Positions 43,716 to 54,437 of a stretch of DNA of 64,000 bases are shown here, one piece after another. How positions within the stretch are numbered: position 1 is the stretch's first letter; each line of letters starts with the position of its first letter. Under the pieces are notes generated by a model, which was not told the origin of the DNA, did not search any database, and was given only the letters and a program-made list of their open reading frames with translations. The translations under genes and the position numbers were made by a program. The stretch comes from Streptomyces sp. CGMCC 4.7035. GTDB taxonomy: Bacteria; Actinomycetota; Actinomycetes; Streptomycetales; Streptomycetaceae. The stretch spans positions 1,426,001 to 1,490,000 of the forward strand of contig NZ_CP134053.1 in the NCBI RefSeq assembly GCF_031583065.1. The letters run 5' to 3'.

Positions 43716-44542
43716 TTACGGCTTGTGGCCCACCGCCTCCTCGTACAGGGCACGGTTCACCGTCCTCGACTCCGGGAGAGGGTCCCCGGTCGCCACCTTC
43801 TGGGCGCCGTACGCCGATTGGAGGCGTGACGTCGTACCGGCGCGGATCTCCCAGTCCATGCGGAGGGACGGTGTCGATTTCAGGATCGCCTCGTCCGTCT
43901 TCAAGAGCTTTGCCAGGTATGTGACGAAGCTCGCATCCTTCTTGTAGTCCGCCGCGAAATACGTGTTCACCGTGCGGATGTACCACCGAGCGGCTGTCCG
44001 CCCAGGAACGCGTACCCCGGCTGCCCGTCGACCCTTCGCCACACGGGGTCCAGCAGCCATGCCGAGTCCACGCCGCCGTTCTGCAGTGCCGTGAGAACGT
44101 CCGCCGAGCCCAGTTGCTGGTACTGGATCCTGTCGAGGCCGCCGCCGTGCTGCGCCAGCGCCTGCTGCATCAGGTACGCGATCACCGAGCCCTTGCCGAT
44201 CATCGTGCCCATCCTGCGGCCCGCCATCCGGACCTGTGCCGCCGTCTCGCCGTTTTCCAGCCGCACCCACAGACCGCTCTTCGACTTCGGGTCCGGGGAG
44301 AAGTTGCCCGCCACCCACTTGATGTCGAAACCGCCCTTGATGCCGTTCGTGACGGCCGCCTCAGGGGCCGCCCACAGCGCGTCGATGTCTCCCTTCGCCA
44401 GCAACGGCAGTGCGTCCGGCGTCGGCAGCACCTTCAGTGTGACGTCCAGGCCCTCTTTCTTGAACTCGCCCTTGTCCAGGGCGGCTTGCAGCGGTGCCAC
44501 GTACTCGGCGCTCAGCGTTCCCGTCGCGATCGTCACCTTGCC
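43716..44542 (-). pseudogene. Decayed ABC transporter substrate-binding protein (sulfonate/nitrate/taurine type)
   Basis: Two frames are needed to read it. The first carries GKVTIATGTLSAEYV through WLLDPVWRRVDGQPGYAFLGGQPLG (44542 down to about 43990). The second carries WYIRTVNTYFAADYKKDASF through LYEEAVGHKP (about 43985 to 43716). About 20 residues are missing at the switch. The signal peptide and start codon are absent: the remnant begins directly at the truncated permease end. The LTLKVLP-like and WAAPEAAVTNGIKGG segments place it in the SsuA/TauA/NrtA group. Non-functional. Confidence 0.88.
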
Positions 44543-44543
44543 G

Positions 44544-45157
44544 GACCGACGGCAGCGACGCCGGCAGCAGCACATGCCGGAACATCTGCCACGGGGAGGC
44601 CCCGAAGACCCGGCCCGCGTCGCGGTGACCGGAGGGGATCGCCAGCACCGCCGACATCGTCGAGATCCATACGAAGAAGAAGACCGTCGCCGCCACCAGG
44701 GCCACCTGCGGGCCCTCGCCGAGCCCGAACATATTGAGGAAGATCGGCAGCAGGGCCAGCTTCGGCACCACGTACAGGGCGTCCAGCAGCGGTTCCAGGG
44801 CCGCCCGTACCAGTGACAGCGAACCCATCAGCAGGCCCAGGGCGTAGCCCGCCGCCGTGCCCGCCGCGTAGCCCGCCAGGACGCGCTTCAGGGTGGCCCA
44901 CACGTCCGGCCACAGGTCCCCGGCCGTGGCGCGGTCCCAGCCGTCGGCAAGGATCGTGGAGGGGGCCGGGTAGACGCGGTCGTCGATCCAGCCCTGGGCG
45001 GCGGCCAGCTGCCACAGCAGGACGAGCAGTAGGGGGACGGTGACCGCGAGGGAGAGTTCGAGGGCGCGTCGGCGGCGGTAGGTGCGTACGGGGTCGAGTT
45101 CCCGCGGGCCCGGGCGGCGGACCACGACCGACTCGCCCGTCTCGGGTGCGACCGTGG

Positions 45158-45161
<4 letters not shown>
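44544..45161 (-). pseudogene. ABC transporter permease, 3' truncated (SsuC/TauC type)
   Basis: ATG 45161 starts a normal binding-protein-dependent permease with an N-terminal helix (LAVTVPLLLVLLWQLAAA), AGYALGLLMGS and ALYVVPKLALLPIFLNMFG, but the frame loses similarity just after the EAA-loop region (MFRHVLLPASLPSV). About 70 C-terminal residues and the last membrane helices are gone, and the sequence joins straight into the body of the binding protein near 44543. One deletion therefore removed the permease end and the binding-protein start. Its ATG overlaps the ATPase stop (ATGA). Confidence 0.88.
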
Positions 45162-45981
<820 letters not shown>

Positions 45982-46069
45982 GGGGTCTCCTCGCGGAGTG
46001 CGGAACGGACTGGTGGGTGCCGTTGACCATATGGCGGCCCGTCAGATTCGGGAAGTCCGTAGGCAGCGC

Positions 46070-46102
46070 GAAGCCCCGGCGCCGTCTCGGCACCGGGGCT
46101 TC
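46070..46102 (-). terminator. Terminator after the Fur-family gene
   Basis: GAAGCCCCGG at 46070-46079 pairs with 46093-46102, with a nearly continuous inner stem. It lies 15 bp beyond the stop of the regulator gene. Confidence 0.75.
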
Positions 46103-46116
46103 GGGAAGGGTGTCTG

Positions 46117-46533
46117 CTAGGCGCCCGCGCAGCTCGGGCACAGGCCGCGGTACGTCACCTCGACGTCCGAGACCATGAAGCCGAACCGCTCCGAGTCGGG
46201 GAGGTCGGCCAGCGGGTTGCCCGTCGGGTGGACGTCGCGGATCGATCCGCAGCGGGCGCACACCAGGTGGTGGTGCGGCCGGTGCGCGTTCGGGTCGTAC
46301 CGCTTGGCGCGCTTGTCGGTGGAGACCTCGAGCACCTCGCCGAGGGAGACCAGCTCCCCCAGGGTGTTGTAGACGGTCGCCCGGGAGATCTCGGGCAGCT
46401 TGGCGACGGCCCGCGCATGGACCTCGTCGGCCGTCAGATGGACGTGCTCGCCGTCCAGGACCTCGGCCACGACGCGCCGCTGCGCGGTCATCCGCCATCC
46501 GCGTCCGCGCAGCCGTTCCAACAGGTCACTCAT
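46117..46533 (-). CDS. catR: Fur-family peroxide-type regulator (CatR-like)
   Basis: The 138-residue protein has the Fur winged helix (WRMTAQRRVVAEVL, ISRATVYNTLGELVSLG), the dimerisation metal site HRPHHHLVCARCG and a second CxxC (CPSC) near the C-terminus for structural zinc. It is divergent from a catalase gene, the arrangement described for CatR, a hydrogen-peroxide-sensing repressor of catalase in Streptomyces. ATG 46533 lies 7 nt after TAGGCT on its strand, suggesting a leaderless transcript. A 13-nt palindrome (GGGACC-A-GGTCCC, 46556-46568) sits in the shared intergenic region. Confidence 0.9.
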   Translation of the reverse strand: MSDLLERLRGRGWRMTAQRRVVAEVLDGEHVHLTADEVHARAVAKLPEISRATVYNTLGELVSLGEVLEVSTDKRAKRYDPNAHRPHHHLVCARCGSIRDVHPTGNPLADLPDSERFGFMVSDVEVTYRGLCPSCAGA

Positions 46534-46594
46534 GCAGTCCAGCCTAACAGCTAAGGGGACCAGGTCCCGAACCTGTGTGAGATTGGATCCTTAT

Positions 46595-46622
46595 TTGACT
46601 TAGACCTTGTCCATTGTAGGAT
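46595..46622 (+). promoter_or_regulatory. Catalase promoter
   Basis: TTGACT (46595-46600), 16-nt spacer, TAGGAT (46617-46622). The surrounding AT-richer sequence between the divergent genes is the likely binding region of the Fur-family regulator. Confidence 0.6.
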
Positions 46623-46678
46623 CGAGACCGGCTTTGGCCAAGTAACTGCAATAGACAGAAGTGACGCAGGAGGCACAC

Positions 46679-48133
46679 GTGGCGCAGGGACCGCTTACGA
46701 CGGAGGCCGGAGCCCCGGTGGCCGACAACCAGAACAGCGAGACCGCGGGCGTCGGCGGCCCGGTGCTCGTCCAGGACCAGCTCCTTCTGGAGAAGCTCGC
46801 CCACTTCAACCGCGAGCGCATCCCGGAGCGTGTCGTGCACGCCCGTGGTGCGGGCGCCTACGGCACCTTCACGGTCACCGCCGATGTCACCCGGTACACG
46901 CGTGCCGGGTTCCTCTCCGAGGTCGGCAAGCAGACCGAGACCTTCCTGCGTTTCTCGACCGTCGCCGGCAACCTCGGTGCCGCGGACGCCGTGCGTGACC
47001 CCCGCGGGTTCGCGCTGAAGTTCTACACCGAAGAGGGCAATTACGACCTCGTCGGCAACAACACCCCGGTGTTCTTCATCAAGGACGCCATCAAGTTCCC
47101 CGACTTCATCCACACCCAGAAGCGCGACCCGTACACGGGCTCGCAGGAGGCGGACAACGTCTGGGACTTCTGGGGCCTTTCGCCCGAGTCCACCCACCAG
47201 GTGACCTGGCTGTTCGGCGACCGCGGCATCCCCGCCTCGTACCGCCACATGAACGGCTACGGCTCGCACACCTACCAGTGGAACAACGAGGCCGGCGAGG
47301 TCTTCTGGGTCAAGTACCACTTCAAGACCGACCAGGGCATCAAGAACCTCACCCAGGCCGAGGCCAACAAGCTCGCCGGTGAGGACCCCGACTCCCACCA
47401 GCGCGACCTGCGCGAGGCCATCGAGCGCGGCGAGTTCCCGACCTGGACCGTGCAGGTGCAGATCATGCCGGCGGCCGAGGCGGCGACGTACCGCTTCAAC
47501 CCGTTCGACCTCACCAAGGTCTGGCCGCACGAGGACTACCCGCCGATCGAGATCGGCAAGCTGGAGCTCAACCGCAACCCGGAGAACATCTTCGCTGAGG
47601 TCGAGCAGTCGATCTTCAGCCCCGCGCACTTCGTACCGGGCATCGGTCCCTCCCCGGACAAGATGCTCCAGGGCCGTCTCTTCGCGTACGGCGACGCACA
47701 CCGCTACCGCGTCGGCATCAACGCCGACCACCTGCCGGTGAACCGTCCGCACGCCACCGAGGCGCGCACCAACTCGCGTGACGGCTTCCTCTACGACGGC
47801 CGCCACAAGGGCGCGAAGAACTACGAGCCGAACAGCTTCGGCGGTCCGTTCCAGACGGACCGGCCGCTGTGGCAGTCGACCTCGAACTTCACCGCCGGTA
47901 CCGGCAACCACGAGACCCCGGTGCACGCCGAGGACGACGACTTCGTGCAGGCGGGCAACCTCTACCGCCTGATGTCGGAGGGTGAGAAGGACCGTCTGAT
48001 CGAGAACCTCGCGGGCTTCATCGCCAAGGTCTCCCGTGACGACATCGCCGAGCGCGCGATCAACAACTTCCGTCAGGCCGACGGAGACTTCGGCAAGCGC
48101 CTGGAGGCCGCGGTCCAGGCTCTGCGCGGCTGA
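46679..48133 (+). CDS. katA: Monofunctional heme catalase (small-subunit clade)
   Basis: This 484-residue protein has the catalytic His region [13 protein letters not shown], the Asn-containing [17 protein letters not shown] segment and the proximal heme Tyr motif [12 protein letters not shown]. It converts hydrogen peroxide to water and oxygen. GTG 46679 is selected because AGGAGG lies 5 nt upstream; the in-frame GTG at 46661 has none. Divergent from the CatR-like regulator, so induction by peroxide is likely. Length and sequence fit the major vegetative catalase. Confidence 0.95.
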   Translation: MAQGPLTTEAGAPVADNQNSETAGVGGPVLVQDQLLLEKLAHFNRERIPERVVHARGAGAYGTFTVTADVTRYTRAGFLSEVGKQTETFLRFSTVAGNLGAADAVRDPRGFALKFYTEEGNYDLVGNNTPVFFIKDAIKFPDFIHTQKRDPYTGSQEADNVWDFWGLSPESTHQVTWLFGDRGIPASYRHMNGYGSHTYQWNNEAGEVFWVKYHFKTDQGIKNLTQAEANKLAGEDPDSHQRDLREAIERGEFPTWTVQVQIMPAAEAATYRFNPFDLTKVWPHEDYPPIEIGKLELNRNPENIFAEVEQSIFSPAHFVPGIGPSPDKMLQGRLFAYGDAHRYRVGINADHLPVNRPHATEARTNSRDGFLYDGRHKGAKNYEPNSFGGPFQTDRPLWQSTSNFTAGTGNHETPVHAEDDDFVQAGNLYRLMSEGEKDRLIENLAGFIAKVSRDDIAERAINNFRQADGDFGKRLEAAVQALRG

Positions 48134-48161
48134 CCCGGGTTGGACCGCTTGTCGTAGGGGG

Positions 48162-48193
48162 CGGGCCGGTATCCCTCCGGGGATCCCGGCCCG
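48162..48193 (+). terminator. Terminator after the catalase gene
   Basis: CGGGCCGG at 48162-48169 pairs with 48186-48193, and ATCCC at 48171-48175 pairs with GGGAT at 48180-48184. Confidence 0.8.
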
Positions 48194-48250
48194 TTCGCTT
48201 GCCCGCGGCCGGCGGGCGCCGGCCGGCGGGTGGCTGGGGCCTGGGGGCGG

Positions 48251-48652
48251 CTAGTGACTCCCTGCCGGGACGCGTCGTCGGGCCGGTGCCCAGCAGCGGA
48301 TGATGTCGCGGACCGAGACGACGCCGACCGGCTCGTCGCGTTCCAGGACGATCAGATGCCGGAACCCGCCGTGGGTCATGGCGCGCGCGGCCTCTTCCAG
48401 GGTCCAGGACGGCACGGCGAACACGACGTCCGTGGTGGTGTGGGCGTGGGCCCGTTCGGTGTCCGGGCACTGGCCCAGGCCGACGGAGTTGAGGATGTCG
48501 CGCTCGGTGAGGATGCCGAGGCCGCCGGCGTCCGGGTCGAGGACGACGGCCGCGCCGACCCGGCGGGCGGACATCAGGGCTGCTGCCTGACGGAGGGTGT
48601 GTGCGGGGCCGATGGTGAGGACCACCGTGCTCATGGCGTCACGGACGAGCAT
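48251..48652 (-). CDS. Two-CBS-domain protein
   Basis: The 133-residue protein is a Bateman pair: VRDAMSTVVLTIGPAHTL with VLDPDAGGLGILTERDIL, and the second repeat ending GVVSVRDII. Such pairs bind adenosyl nucleotides and often act as energy sensors. ATG 48652 has AGGAGG 12 nt upstream. A GTG or ATG further upstream would add an Arg/Pro-rich extension that does not look coding. Target unknown. Confidence 0.85.
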   Translation of the reverse strand: MLVRDAMSTVVLTIGPAHTLRQAAALMSARRVGAAVVLDPDAGGLGILTERDILNSVGLGQCPDTERAHAHTTTDVVFAVPSWTLEEAARAMTHGGFRHLIVLERDEPVGVVSVRDIIRCWAPARRRVPAGSH

Positions 48653-48850
48653 GGGGCGGAGCCACCTCCTAGGAACGCACGGCGCAGGGCTCCGGGGCCG
48701 TGCGTTCATGCCCGCCGGAGAAGCCTGTGCGATGCTTCACAAATTCACAAGTGGGGGGACTCTCAGAGTCGCAGGCAAAGAGCGAGTCAACAAGAGGGCG
48801 CACGCAGTGAGTTCAGGGGCGCTCGCGAGGCATGGGCGTACCCCTGGTGA

Positions 48851-49651
48851 CTAGTACCGGTCGTTCAGGTAGTCGAGCAGGGTGTCGTGGAGGAGTCCGT
48901 TCGAGGCGGCCGCGTTCCCGCTGTGCGGACCCGGGCGACCGTCGAGACCCGTGAAGGAGCCTCCGGCCTCGGTCACGATGATGGCGTTCGCCGCCATGTC
49001 CCACAGCGACAGCTCGGGCTCGGCGCAGAGGTCGACCGACCCCTCGGCGACCATCATGTAGGGCCAGAAGTCGCCGTAGCCGCGGGTGCGCCACACCGCG
49101 CGCGTCAGATCGAGGAAGCCGCCGAGCCGGCCCTGCTCCTCCCAGCCGGAGAGGGAGGAGTACGCGAAGGACGCGTCGGACAGCGTCGACACGCGCGAGA
49201 CATGCAGCCGGGACGCCGAGGACAGGCTGCGGCCGGTGAACGCGCCGTGGCCCTTCGCGGCCCACCAACGGCGGCCCAGCGCGGGAGCGGAGACGACGCC
49301 GACGACGGGCTGGTAGCCCCCCTCGCCCGCCTCCATGAGGGAGATCAGGGTCGCCCATACCGGTACGCCGCGTACGTAGTTCTTGGTGCCGTCGATCGGG
49401 TCGACGACCCAGCGGCGCGGCCCCGTGCCCTCGATGCCGTACTCCTCGCCGAGGATCGCGTCGCGCGGCCGGGCGCGCTGCAGCTGGCCGCGGATCAGCT
49501 CCTCGGCGGCCTTGTCGGCCTCGCTCACCGGCGTCATGTCCGGTTTGGTCTCGACCTTGAGATCGAGGGCCTTGAACCGGTCCATGGTCGCGGCGTCGGC
49601 GGCGTCCGCGAGTACATGGGCGAGACGCAGGTCATCGAGATAGTCGGGCAT
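48851..49651 (-). CDS. hisN: Histidinol-phosphate phosphatase HisN (inositol-monophosphatase family)
   Basis: The 266-residue protein has the family metal site: [19 protein letters not shown] and [13 protein letters not shown] with the final Asp. In Streptomyces coelicolor the histidinol-phosphate phosphatase is of this family and, as I recall, located in this neighbourhood. It removes phosphate from histidinol phosphate in histidine synthesis. ATG 49651 lies 6 nt after TACCGT on the minus strand, a leaderless arrangement. Other inositol-phosphatase-like activity cannot be excluded from sequence alone. Confidence 0.85.
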   Translation of the reverse strand: MPDYLDDLRLAHVLADAADAATMDRFKALDLKVETKPDMTPVSEADKAAEELIRGQLQRARPRDAILGEEYGIEGTGPRRWVVDPIDGTKNYVRGVPVWATLISLMEAGEGGYQPVVGVVSAPALGRRWWAAKGHGAFTGRSLSSASRLHVSRVSTLSDASFAYSSLSGWEEQGRLGGFLDLTRAVWRTRGYGDFWPYMMVAEGSVDLCAEPELSLWDMAANAIIVTEAGGSFTGLDGRPGPHSGNAAASNGLLHDTLLDYLNDRY

Positions 49652-49885
49652 GACCGAACGGTATCTGCCCCTTCCGGGAAACGGCCACACGACTCAGGGG
49701 ATCTTTGCGGGGCACGCGCCCCGCCCCGCGCCGCCGCGCGCTCCCCTGCAGCACCCAGGCGCTGTTGCGTGATCACGGCATGCGATGACCCGTATACGCC
49801 CCCGGGCGCCGCCGCGAACCCTTGACAGTGCATGTGTGCGCGTCAAATCTGTGCGTCAGAGCAGCCGGCCCCGAGGGAGGCAATG

Positions 49886-50491
49886 ATGCCTGCAGCGCGG
49901 GAATCCCTACTGGACGCCGCTTGTACGGCGCTCGCGCGCCGACCGTGGTCCGCCGTGCGCATGGTGGACGTGGCCGCCGCGGCCGGTGTTTCCCGCCAGA
50001 CGCTGTACAACGAGTTCGGCAGCAAGGAGGGGCTCGCCCGGGCCCTGGTGCGCCGGGAGGCCGACAACTACCTCGCCGGTGTCGAGCGGGCCCTCGCCAC
50101 CCACACGGACGCCCGCGAGCGGCTGGCCGCGACCGCCGAGTGGACCGCGGCGGCCGCCCGTGGCAACGCCCTCGTCCGCGCCATGCTCACCGGCTGCTGG
50201 AGCGAGCGGCTGCCCACGCCGACGCTCTCGGCGGTGCCGTCCGGCTCCGCCGTGCCTGCGCAGAGGCGGGCCGACGGGCCGTTGCCGTCGCCCGCCGACT
50301 TCGTGGCACTGGTGCGTGATCGGGCCGTCGCGGCGGTGGTCGTGCCCGGTATGGGCAAGGGGGATGCGGCGGAGTTGACTCGTTCTTGTGAGCTGGTGGT
50401 TCGGCTCGCCCTTTCGTGCGTGGCGGCTCCGCCGGGGGAGGGTGGGGTTGAGGGGCTGGTGCGATTTGCTCTGCCGCGGCAGCTTCGATGA
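49886..50491 (+). CDS. TetR-family transcriptional regulator
   Basis: The 201-residue protein has the N-terminal helix-turn-helix (MVDVAAAAGVSRQTLYNEFGSKEGLARALV) and a divergent ligand-binding domain. GAGGGAGG lies 5 nt before ATG 49886; ATG 49883 is too close to it. It converges on the SMR gene rather than being divergent from it, so the usual repressor-exporter arrangement is absent. Ligand and targets unknown. Confidence 0.88.
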   Translation: MPAARESLLDAACTALARRPWSAVRMVDVAAAAGVSRQTLYNEFGSKEGLARALVRREADNYLAGVERALATHTDARERLAATAEWTAAAARGNALVRAMLTGCWSERLPTPTLSAVPSGSAVPAQRRADGPLPSPADFVALVRDRAVAAVVVPGMGKGDAAELTRSCELVVRLALSCVAAPPGEGGVEGLVRFALPRQLR

Positions 50492-50574
50492 GAGGCGTGC
50501 CTGGGTGAGAGAGGTGCGCCTATTTGGGGTGCCAGGGGTTGTGGGTGCGCGGGTGCGGGTTGATTGTGGTGGGT

Positions 50575-50626
50575 CGCGCAGTTCCCCGCGCCCCTAAAGG
50601 GGCTTGCCCCTAGCGGGGCTCGCCCC
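50575..50626. repeat. GC-rich dispersed repeat (CCCCGCGCCCCTAAAGGGG type)
   Basis: CGCGCAGTTCCCCGCGCCCC followed by TAAAGGGGCTTGCCCC and further GGGGCTCGCCCC forms nested hairpins between the convergent TetR and SMR genes. Strings of this kind are very abundant between Streptomyces genes. It may serve as a bidirectional terminator. Confidence 0.8.
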
Positions 50627-50950
50627 TCAGTGGGCCGAGCCCGAAAGTTGGAGGCCGATCACGCCTGCGATCACCAGGCTGATCGAGACGATCTTCAACG
50701 TCGACACCAGGTCGCCCAGGAACACCATGCCGTAGATCGCCGTCCCGGCCGCGCCGATGCCGGTCCACACCGCGTAGGCCGGGCCCACGTCCAGCTTCCT
50801 CAAAGACAGCGTGAGAAGGCCGAAGCTGCCGAGGGCGAAGATGCAGAAGGCGACCGTCGGCCAGAGGCGGGTGAAACCGTGCGAGAGCTTGAGGCAGACG
50901 GCAAAACCGGTCTCGAGAAGCCCGGCCACGATGACCAGCAGCCACGCCAT
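50627..50950 (-). CDS. Small multidrug resistance exporter, SugE/Gdx subtype
   Basis: The 107-residue protein has four transmembrane helices, the essential Glu in helix 1 (AGLLETGFAVCLKLSHGF) and the AYAVWTGIGAAGTAIYGMV motif of the SugE/Gdx branch. Characterised members export guanidinium or small quaternary ammonium ions by proton exchange as antiparallel dimers. ATG 50950 has GGAGGACGAG upstream. I looked for a guanidine riboswitch in the leader and found no convincing one. Confidence 0.9.
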   Translation of the reverse strand: MAWLLVIVAGLLETGFAVCLKLSHGFTRLWPTVAFCIFALGSFGLLTLSLRKLDVGPAYAVWTGIGAAGTAIYGMVFLGDLVSTLKIVSISLVIAGVIGLQLSGSAH

Positions 50951-51055
50951 GTCTCGTCCTCCCGCGTCCCCACGTCGACTGCTCCGTCTGGATCGGATCC
51001 GGCCCGGTGCGAGTAAGCATTTACCGGCCCGCCACAGACCCAAACAACGCGGAGG

Positions 51056-52066
51056 TCAGTCCCCTTCCTTCCGCTCCCGCGTGGACAGCAGTCTGCGCAG
51101 GGAGTACAGCCGTGCCGGATCCGCGTGTCCCTCGGACACCCAGTCGTCCAGGGCACAGTCCGGTTCGTCGTGGCTGCACGCCCGCGGACAGCCCTCGGTG
51201 CCGGGCTCCAGGTCCGGGAAGGCATGGATCACGCGGGACGGGTCGATGTGCGCCAGGCCGAAGGACCGTACGCCCGGTGTGTCGATCACCCAGTCGCCGG
51301 TCCGGCGCAGCGGCAGGGCGAGCGCCGAGGTCGTGGTGTGCCGGCCGCGGCCGGTCACCGCGTTCACCTGGCCCGTCGTACGCCGCCGGTCCTCCGGCAC
51401 CAGGGCGTTGACCAGCGTCGTCTTGCCTACGCCGGAGTGCCCGACGAACGCCGTGATCTTGCCCTCCAGGTGCTCGCGCACCCGGTCCGCCGCGTTCCCG
51501 TTCTCCAGCTCCTCGCGGCTGGTGACGACGTACGGGATGTCCAGGTCCCCGTACAGCTCCAGGAGTTTGTCCGGCGGGGCCAGGTCCGACTTGGTCATCA
51601 CGAGGAGGGGTTCCAGGCCGCCGTCGTACGCCGCCACCAGGCAGCGGTCGATCAGGCGCGGGCGGGGTTCCGGGTCGGCCAGGGCCGTGACGATGGCGAG
51701 CTGGTCGGCGTTGGCGACGACCACGCGCTCGAAGGGATCGTCGTCGTCGGCGGTGCGACGCAGCAGGGAGGAGCGCTCCTCGATGCGGACGATGCGGGCG
51801 AGGGTGTCCTTGGTGCCGGACAGATCGCCGACGAGGGCGACGCGGTCGCCGACCACGGCCGCCTTGCGGCCCAGTTCCCGGGCCTTCATCGCCATGACCG
51901 TCCGGTCGTCGACGAGGCACGTCAGCCGGCCGCGGTCGACGGTGAGCACCATGCCCTCGGCCGCGTCCTCGTGCTTGGGCCGGATGTTCGTCCGCGGCCG
52001 GTTGCCCTTGCGGTTCGGGCGGGTCCGGATGTCGTCCTCGTCGGTGTGCTTGCCGTAGCGGCGCAT
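51056..52066 (-). CDS. rsgA: RsgA: circularly permuted GTPase for 30S ribosome maturation
   Basis: The 336-residue protein has an OB-fold (RGRLTCLVDDRTVMAMKAREL), a permuted GTPase with TKSDL before GHSGVGKTTLVNAL and DTPGVRSFGL, and a C-terminal zinc finger GCPRACSHDEPDC. It tests the decoding centre of late 30S subunits. ATG 52066 is chosen (GAG 4 nt upstream); the preceding aroA stop lies only 17 bp upstream, so the two form an operon. Confidence 0.94.
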   Translation of the reverse strand: MRRYGKHTDEDDIRTRPNRKGNRPRTNIRPKHEDAAEGMVLTVDRGRLTCLVDDRTVMAMKARELGRKAAVVGDRVALVGDLSGTKDTLARIVRIEERSSLLRRTADDDDPFERVVVANADQLAIVTALADPEPRPRLIDRCLVAAYDGGLEPLLVMTKSDLAPPDKLLELYGDLDIPYVVTSREELENGNAADRVREHLEGKITAFVGHSGVGKTTLVNALVPEDRRRTTGQVNAVTGRGRHTTTSALALPLRRTGDWVIDTPGVRSFGLAHIDPSRVIHAFPDLEPGTEGCPRACSHDEPDCALDDWVSEGHADPARLYSLRRLLSTRERKEGD

Positions 52067-52083
52067 GATCTCAAGTCCGCCCG

Positions 52084-53424
52084 TCAGTTCCCCAGCATCC
52101 CGGTCCACAGGTCGGGGAAGTCCGGCAGCGTCTTGGCCGTCGTCGCCACGTTCTCGATCTGCACGCCGTCGACCGCGAGGCCGATGATCGCGCCGGCGGT
52201 GGCCATGCGGTGGTCGTCGTATGTGTGAAAGACCCCGCCGTGCAGGCGGCGTGGACGGATGTGCAGGCCGTCGGCGGTCTCGGTGACGTCACCGCCCAGC
52301 TCGTTGATCTCCTTGGTGAGCGCGGCCAGGCGGTCGGTCTCGTGCAGCCGCAGATGGGCCACGCCCCGCAGGGTCGAGGGGGAGTCGGCCAGGGCAGCGA
52401 CCGCGGCGATACCGGGCGTCAGCTCGCCGACCTCGCCCAGGTCCACGTCGATGCCGTGGACGGCCCCCGAACCGGTGAACTCCAGGCCGCGCTCGGTGAG
52501 CTCGCAGGAACCGCCCATCTCGGTGAAGATCTGGCGCAGCCGGTCGCCCGGCTGCGTGGTGCGCGCCGGCCAGTCGGGGATGACGACCGTGCCACCGGTC
52601 ACCAGGGCGGCGGCGAGGAACGGCTGGGCGTTGGACAGGTCCGGCTCGACGGTCAGGTCCCGGCCGAGCAGCGCGCCCGGGGTGACCCGCCAGACATTGG
52701 GCTCGCCGCCCGACTCCGGGGTGTCCACCTGGGCGCCGACCGCGCGCAGCATGTCGACGGTCATGCGGATGTGCGGCAGGGAGGGCAGCGTGGCGCCGGT
52801 GTGGCGGACCTCGACGCCCTGGTTGAAGCGCGGTGCGGAGAGCAGCAGCGCGCTCACGAACTGGGAGGACGACGACGCGTCGATCGCCACCGGGCCGCCG
52901 TCCAGCGCGCCACTGCCGTGCACGGTCAGCGGCAGCGCGCCGCGGCCGTCGTCGTCGATGCGGGCGCCGAGGGCGCGCAGGGCGTCGATCACGCCGTGCA
53001 GGGGGCGCTCGTACGAACGCGGGTCGCCGTCGAAGCGGATGGGGCCGTCGGCGAGCGCGGCCACCGGCGGCAGGAAGCGCATCACGGTGCCGGCGTTGCC
53101 GACATCGACCGTGGCCGGGCCGTGCAGTGCGGCGGGGATCACGCGCCAGGTCTCGCCGGAGCCGTCGGGGCCGCCCGCGACGGAGGAGCTGGACGACACT
53201 GTCTCCTCGATGCCGACGCCCATCGCGCGCAGGGCGGCGGCCATCAGCAAGGTGTCGCGTGAGCGCAGGGGGCGGCGCAGCCAGCCGGGCTCGGAGGCGA
53301 GGGCGGCGAGGACGAGGGCGCGGTTGGTGACCGACTTGGACCCGGGCACGTGGACCGTCGCGTCGACGGCTCCGCTCGCGTGCGGGGCGGGCCAGAGGGC
53401 GGTGTGTGCGGGGTTAACGGTCAT
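52084..53424 (-). CDS. aroA: 3-phosphoshikimate 1-carboxyvinyltransferase (EPSP synthase)
   Basis: The 446-residue protein has [16 protein letters not shown] at the shikimate-phosphate site, [40 protein letters not shown] and [15 protein letters not shown]. It transfers the enolpyruvyl group of PEP to shikimate 3-phosphate in aromatic amino acid synthesis. ATG 53424 lies 6 nt after TAAAGT on its strand, a leaderless pattern. An 18-bp palindrome lies 95 bp upstream. Confidence 0.95.
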   Translation of the reverse strand: MTVNPAHTALWPAPHASGAVDATVHVPGSKSVTNRALVLAALASEPGWLRRPLRSRDTLLMAAALRAMGVGIEETVSSSSSVAGGPDGSGETWRVIPAALHGPATVDVGNAGTVMRFLPPVAALADGPIRFDGDPRSYERPLHGVIDALRALGARIDDDGRGALPLTVHGSGALDGGPVAIDASSSSQFVSALLLSAPRFNQGVEVRHTGATLPSLPHIRMTVDMLRAVGAQVDTPESGGEPNVWRVTPGALLGRDLTVEPDLSNAQPFLAAALVTGGTVVIPDWPARTTQPGDRLRQIFTEMGGSCELTERGLEFTGSGAVHGIDVDLGEVGELTPGIAAVAALADSPSTLRGVAHLRLHETDRLAALTKEINELGGDVTETADGLHIRPRRLHGGVFHTYDDHRMATAGAIIGLAVDGVQIENVATTAKTLPDFPDLWTGMLGN

Positions 53425-53518
53425 GCGCCCACTTTAGTGGCTGGCCCAGGCCGGAGATCTTGATCAAATGCGGCGAAATCCGATCGAAACCGTTGTCTGT
53501 TATAGAGGGCGGAATGTG

Positions 53519-53536
53519 CCGTGCATATATGCACGG
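53519..53536. promoter_or_regulatory. 18-bp perfect palindrome upstream of aroA
   Basis: CCGTGCATATATGCACGG is perfectly self-complementary with an AT-rich centre in a GC-rich genome, the look of an operator for a dimeric regulator. It lies between the end of the M50-like gene and aroA, both on the minus strand. The rest of this 179-bp gap is relatively AT-rich with no gene. Confidence 0.6.
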
Positions 53537-53603
53537 ACTCCTTCCCGGACTCGGGTAAAACCTCATGCACGCACGCCTGAGGTCAGGCACGGTGCCGGCC
53601 CCG

Positions 53604-54335
53604 TCAGACCTCCAGCAGCCACCGTCCGCCCCCGATCAGCGAGCACAGCGACACCGCGTGGAACAGGAAGAGCCAGAGGGCCGCAGGCACATGGGTGAGC
53701 CGCGACAGTTGGTCCGCGTCCGAGTCCCCGGCACCTCCGCGCGCCCGCTTGGCCTGCAGTTCGAAAGCCGGCCGTACGCCGCCGACCAGCAGGAACCACA
53801 CCACCGCGTACGCGAACGCCGCCTGCACCTGGGGACCGGCAAGCCATGAGACCAGCAGGAACGCCCCTCCGGTGAGGACCACGGTCAGCGCACCGTACGC
53901 GTTGCGGATCATCACCAGCATCGCCACCAGCAGCGCGGTGGCCAGCCACAGCAGCAGGGTGATGTGCCCGGCGGCGAGCAGCGCCGCGCCGCCGAGGCCG
54001 AGGAGCGGGGGAGCGGTGTAGCCGGCGGCGGCCGTGAGGATCATGCCGAGGCCGTGCGGTTTGCCGCGGCTGACGGTGAGGCCGCTGGTGTCGGAGTGGA
54101 GCCGGATGCCGGTGAGGGTGCGCCCTGTGAGCAGCGCCACCAGGCCGTGGCCGCCCTCGTGCGCGATGGTGATGGCGTTGCGCGATATCCGCCACACGCC
54201 CTGTGGGACGACCACGGCGAGCGCGGCGACCAGGGTGGCGATCACCACCCACAGGTCGGGATCGGGCTGGCTTCCGAAGACCCGGTCCCAGAGGTCGGGC
54301 AGTGAGCTCAGCGAGGTCGAGGCGAGGCTGTCCAT
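53604..54335 (-). CDS. M50-like membrane metallopeptidase
   Basis: The 243-residue protein has HEGGHGLVALLTGR in a membrane context (HExxH site of M50 proteases), followed by several hydrophobic helices (GMILTAAAGYTAPPLLGLGG, TLLLWLATALLVAMLVM, VVWFLLVGG). The second M50 ligand motif (NxxPxxxLDG) is not evident, so this belongs to the M50B-like actinobacterial group of uncertain activity. Divergent from the SRAP gene. Confidence 0.88.
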   Translation of the reverse strand: MDSLASTSLSSLPDLWDRVFGSQPDPDLWVVIATLVAALAVVVPQGVWRISRNAITIAHEGGHGLVALLTGRTLTGIRLHSDTSGLTVSRGKPHGLGMILTAAAGYTAPPLLGLGGAALLAAGHITLLLWLATALLVAMLVMIRNAYGALTVVLTGGAFLLVSWLAGPQVQAAFAYAVVWFLLVGGVRPAFELQAKRARGGAGDSDADQLSRLTHVPAALWLFLFHAVSLCSLIGGGRWLLEV

Positions 54336-54437
54336 TGCTGGTAGTGGCTCCTGGGGTTGATGGAAGGGGGCCGGCGCGTAGCGCTGTCGTTGAGGGGTGG
54401 TGGTCGGGTGACGGGTGGGCCTGGCAATGTGGCACTC

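Noticed and set aside
50951..51055. Guanidine riboswitch upstream of the SMR exporter
   Set aside because: Some ACG triplets occur in G-rich context, but I could not fold the hairpins of any guanidine class.
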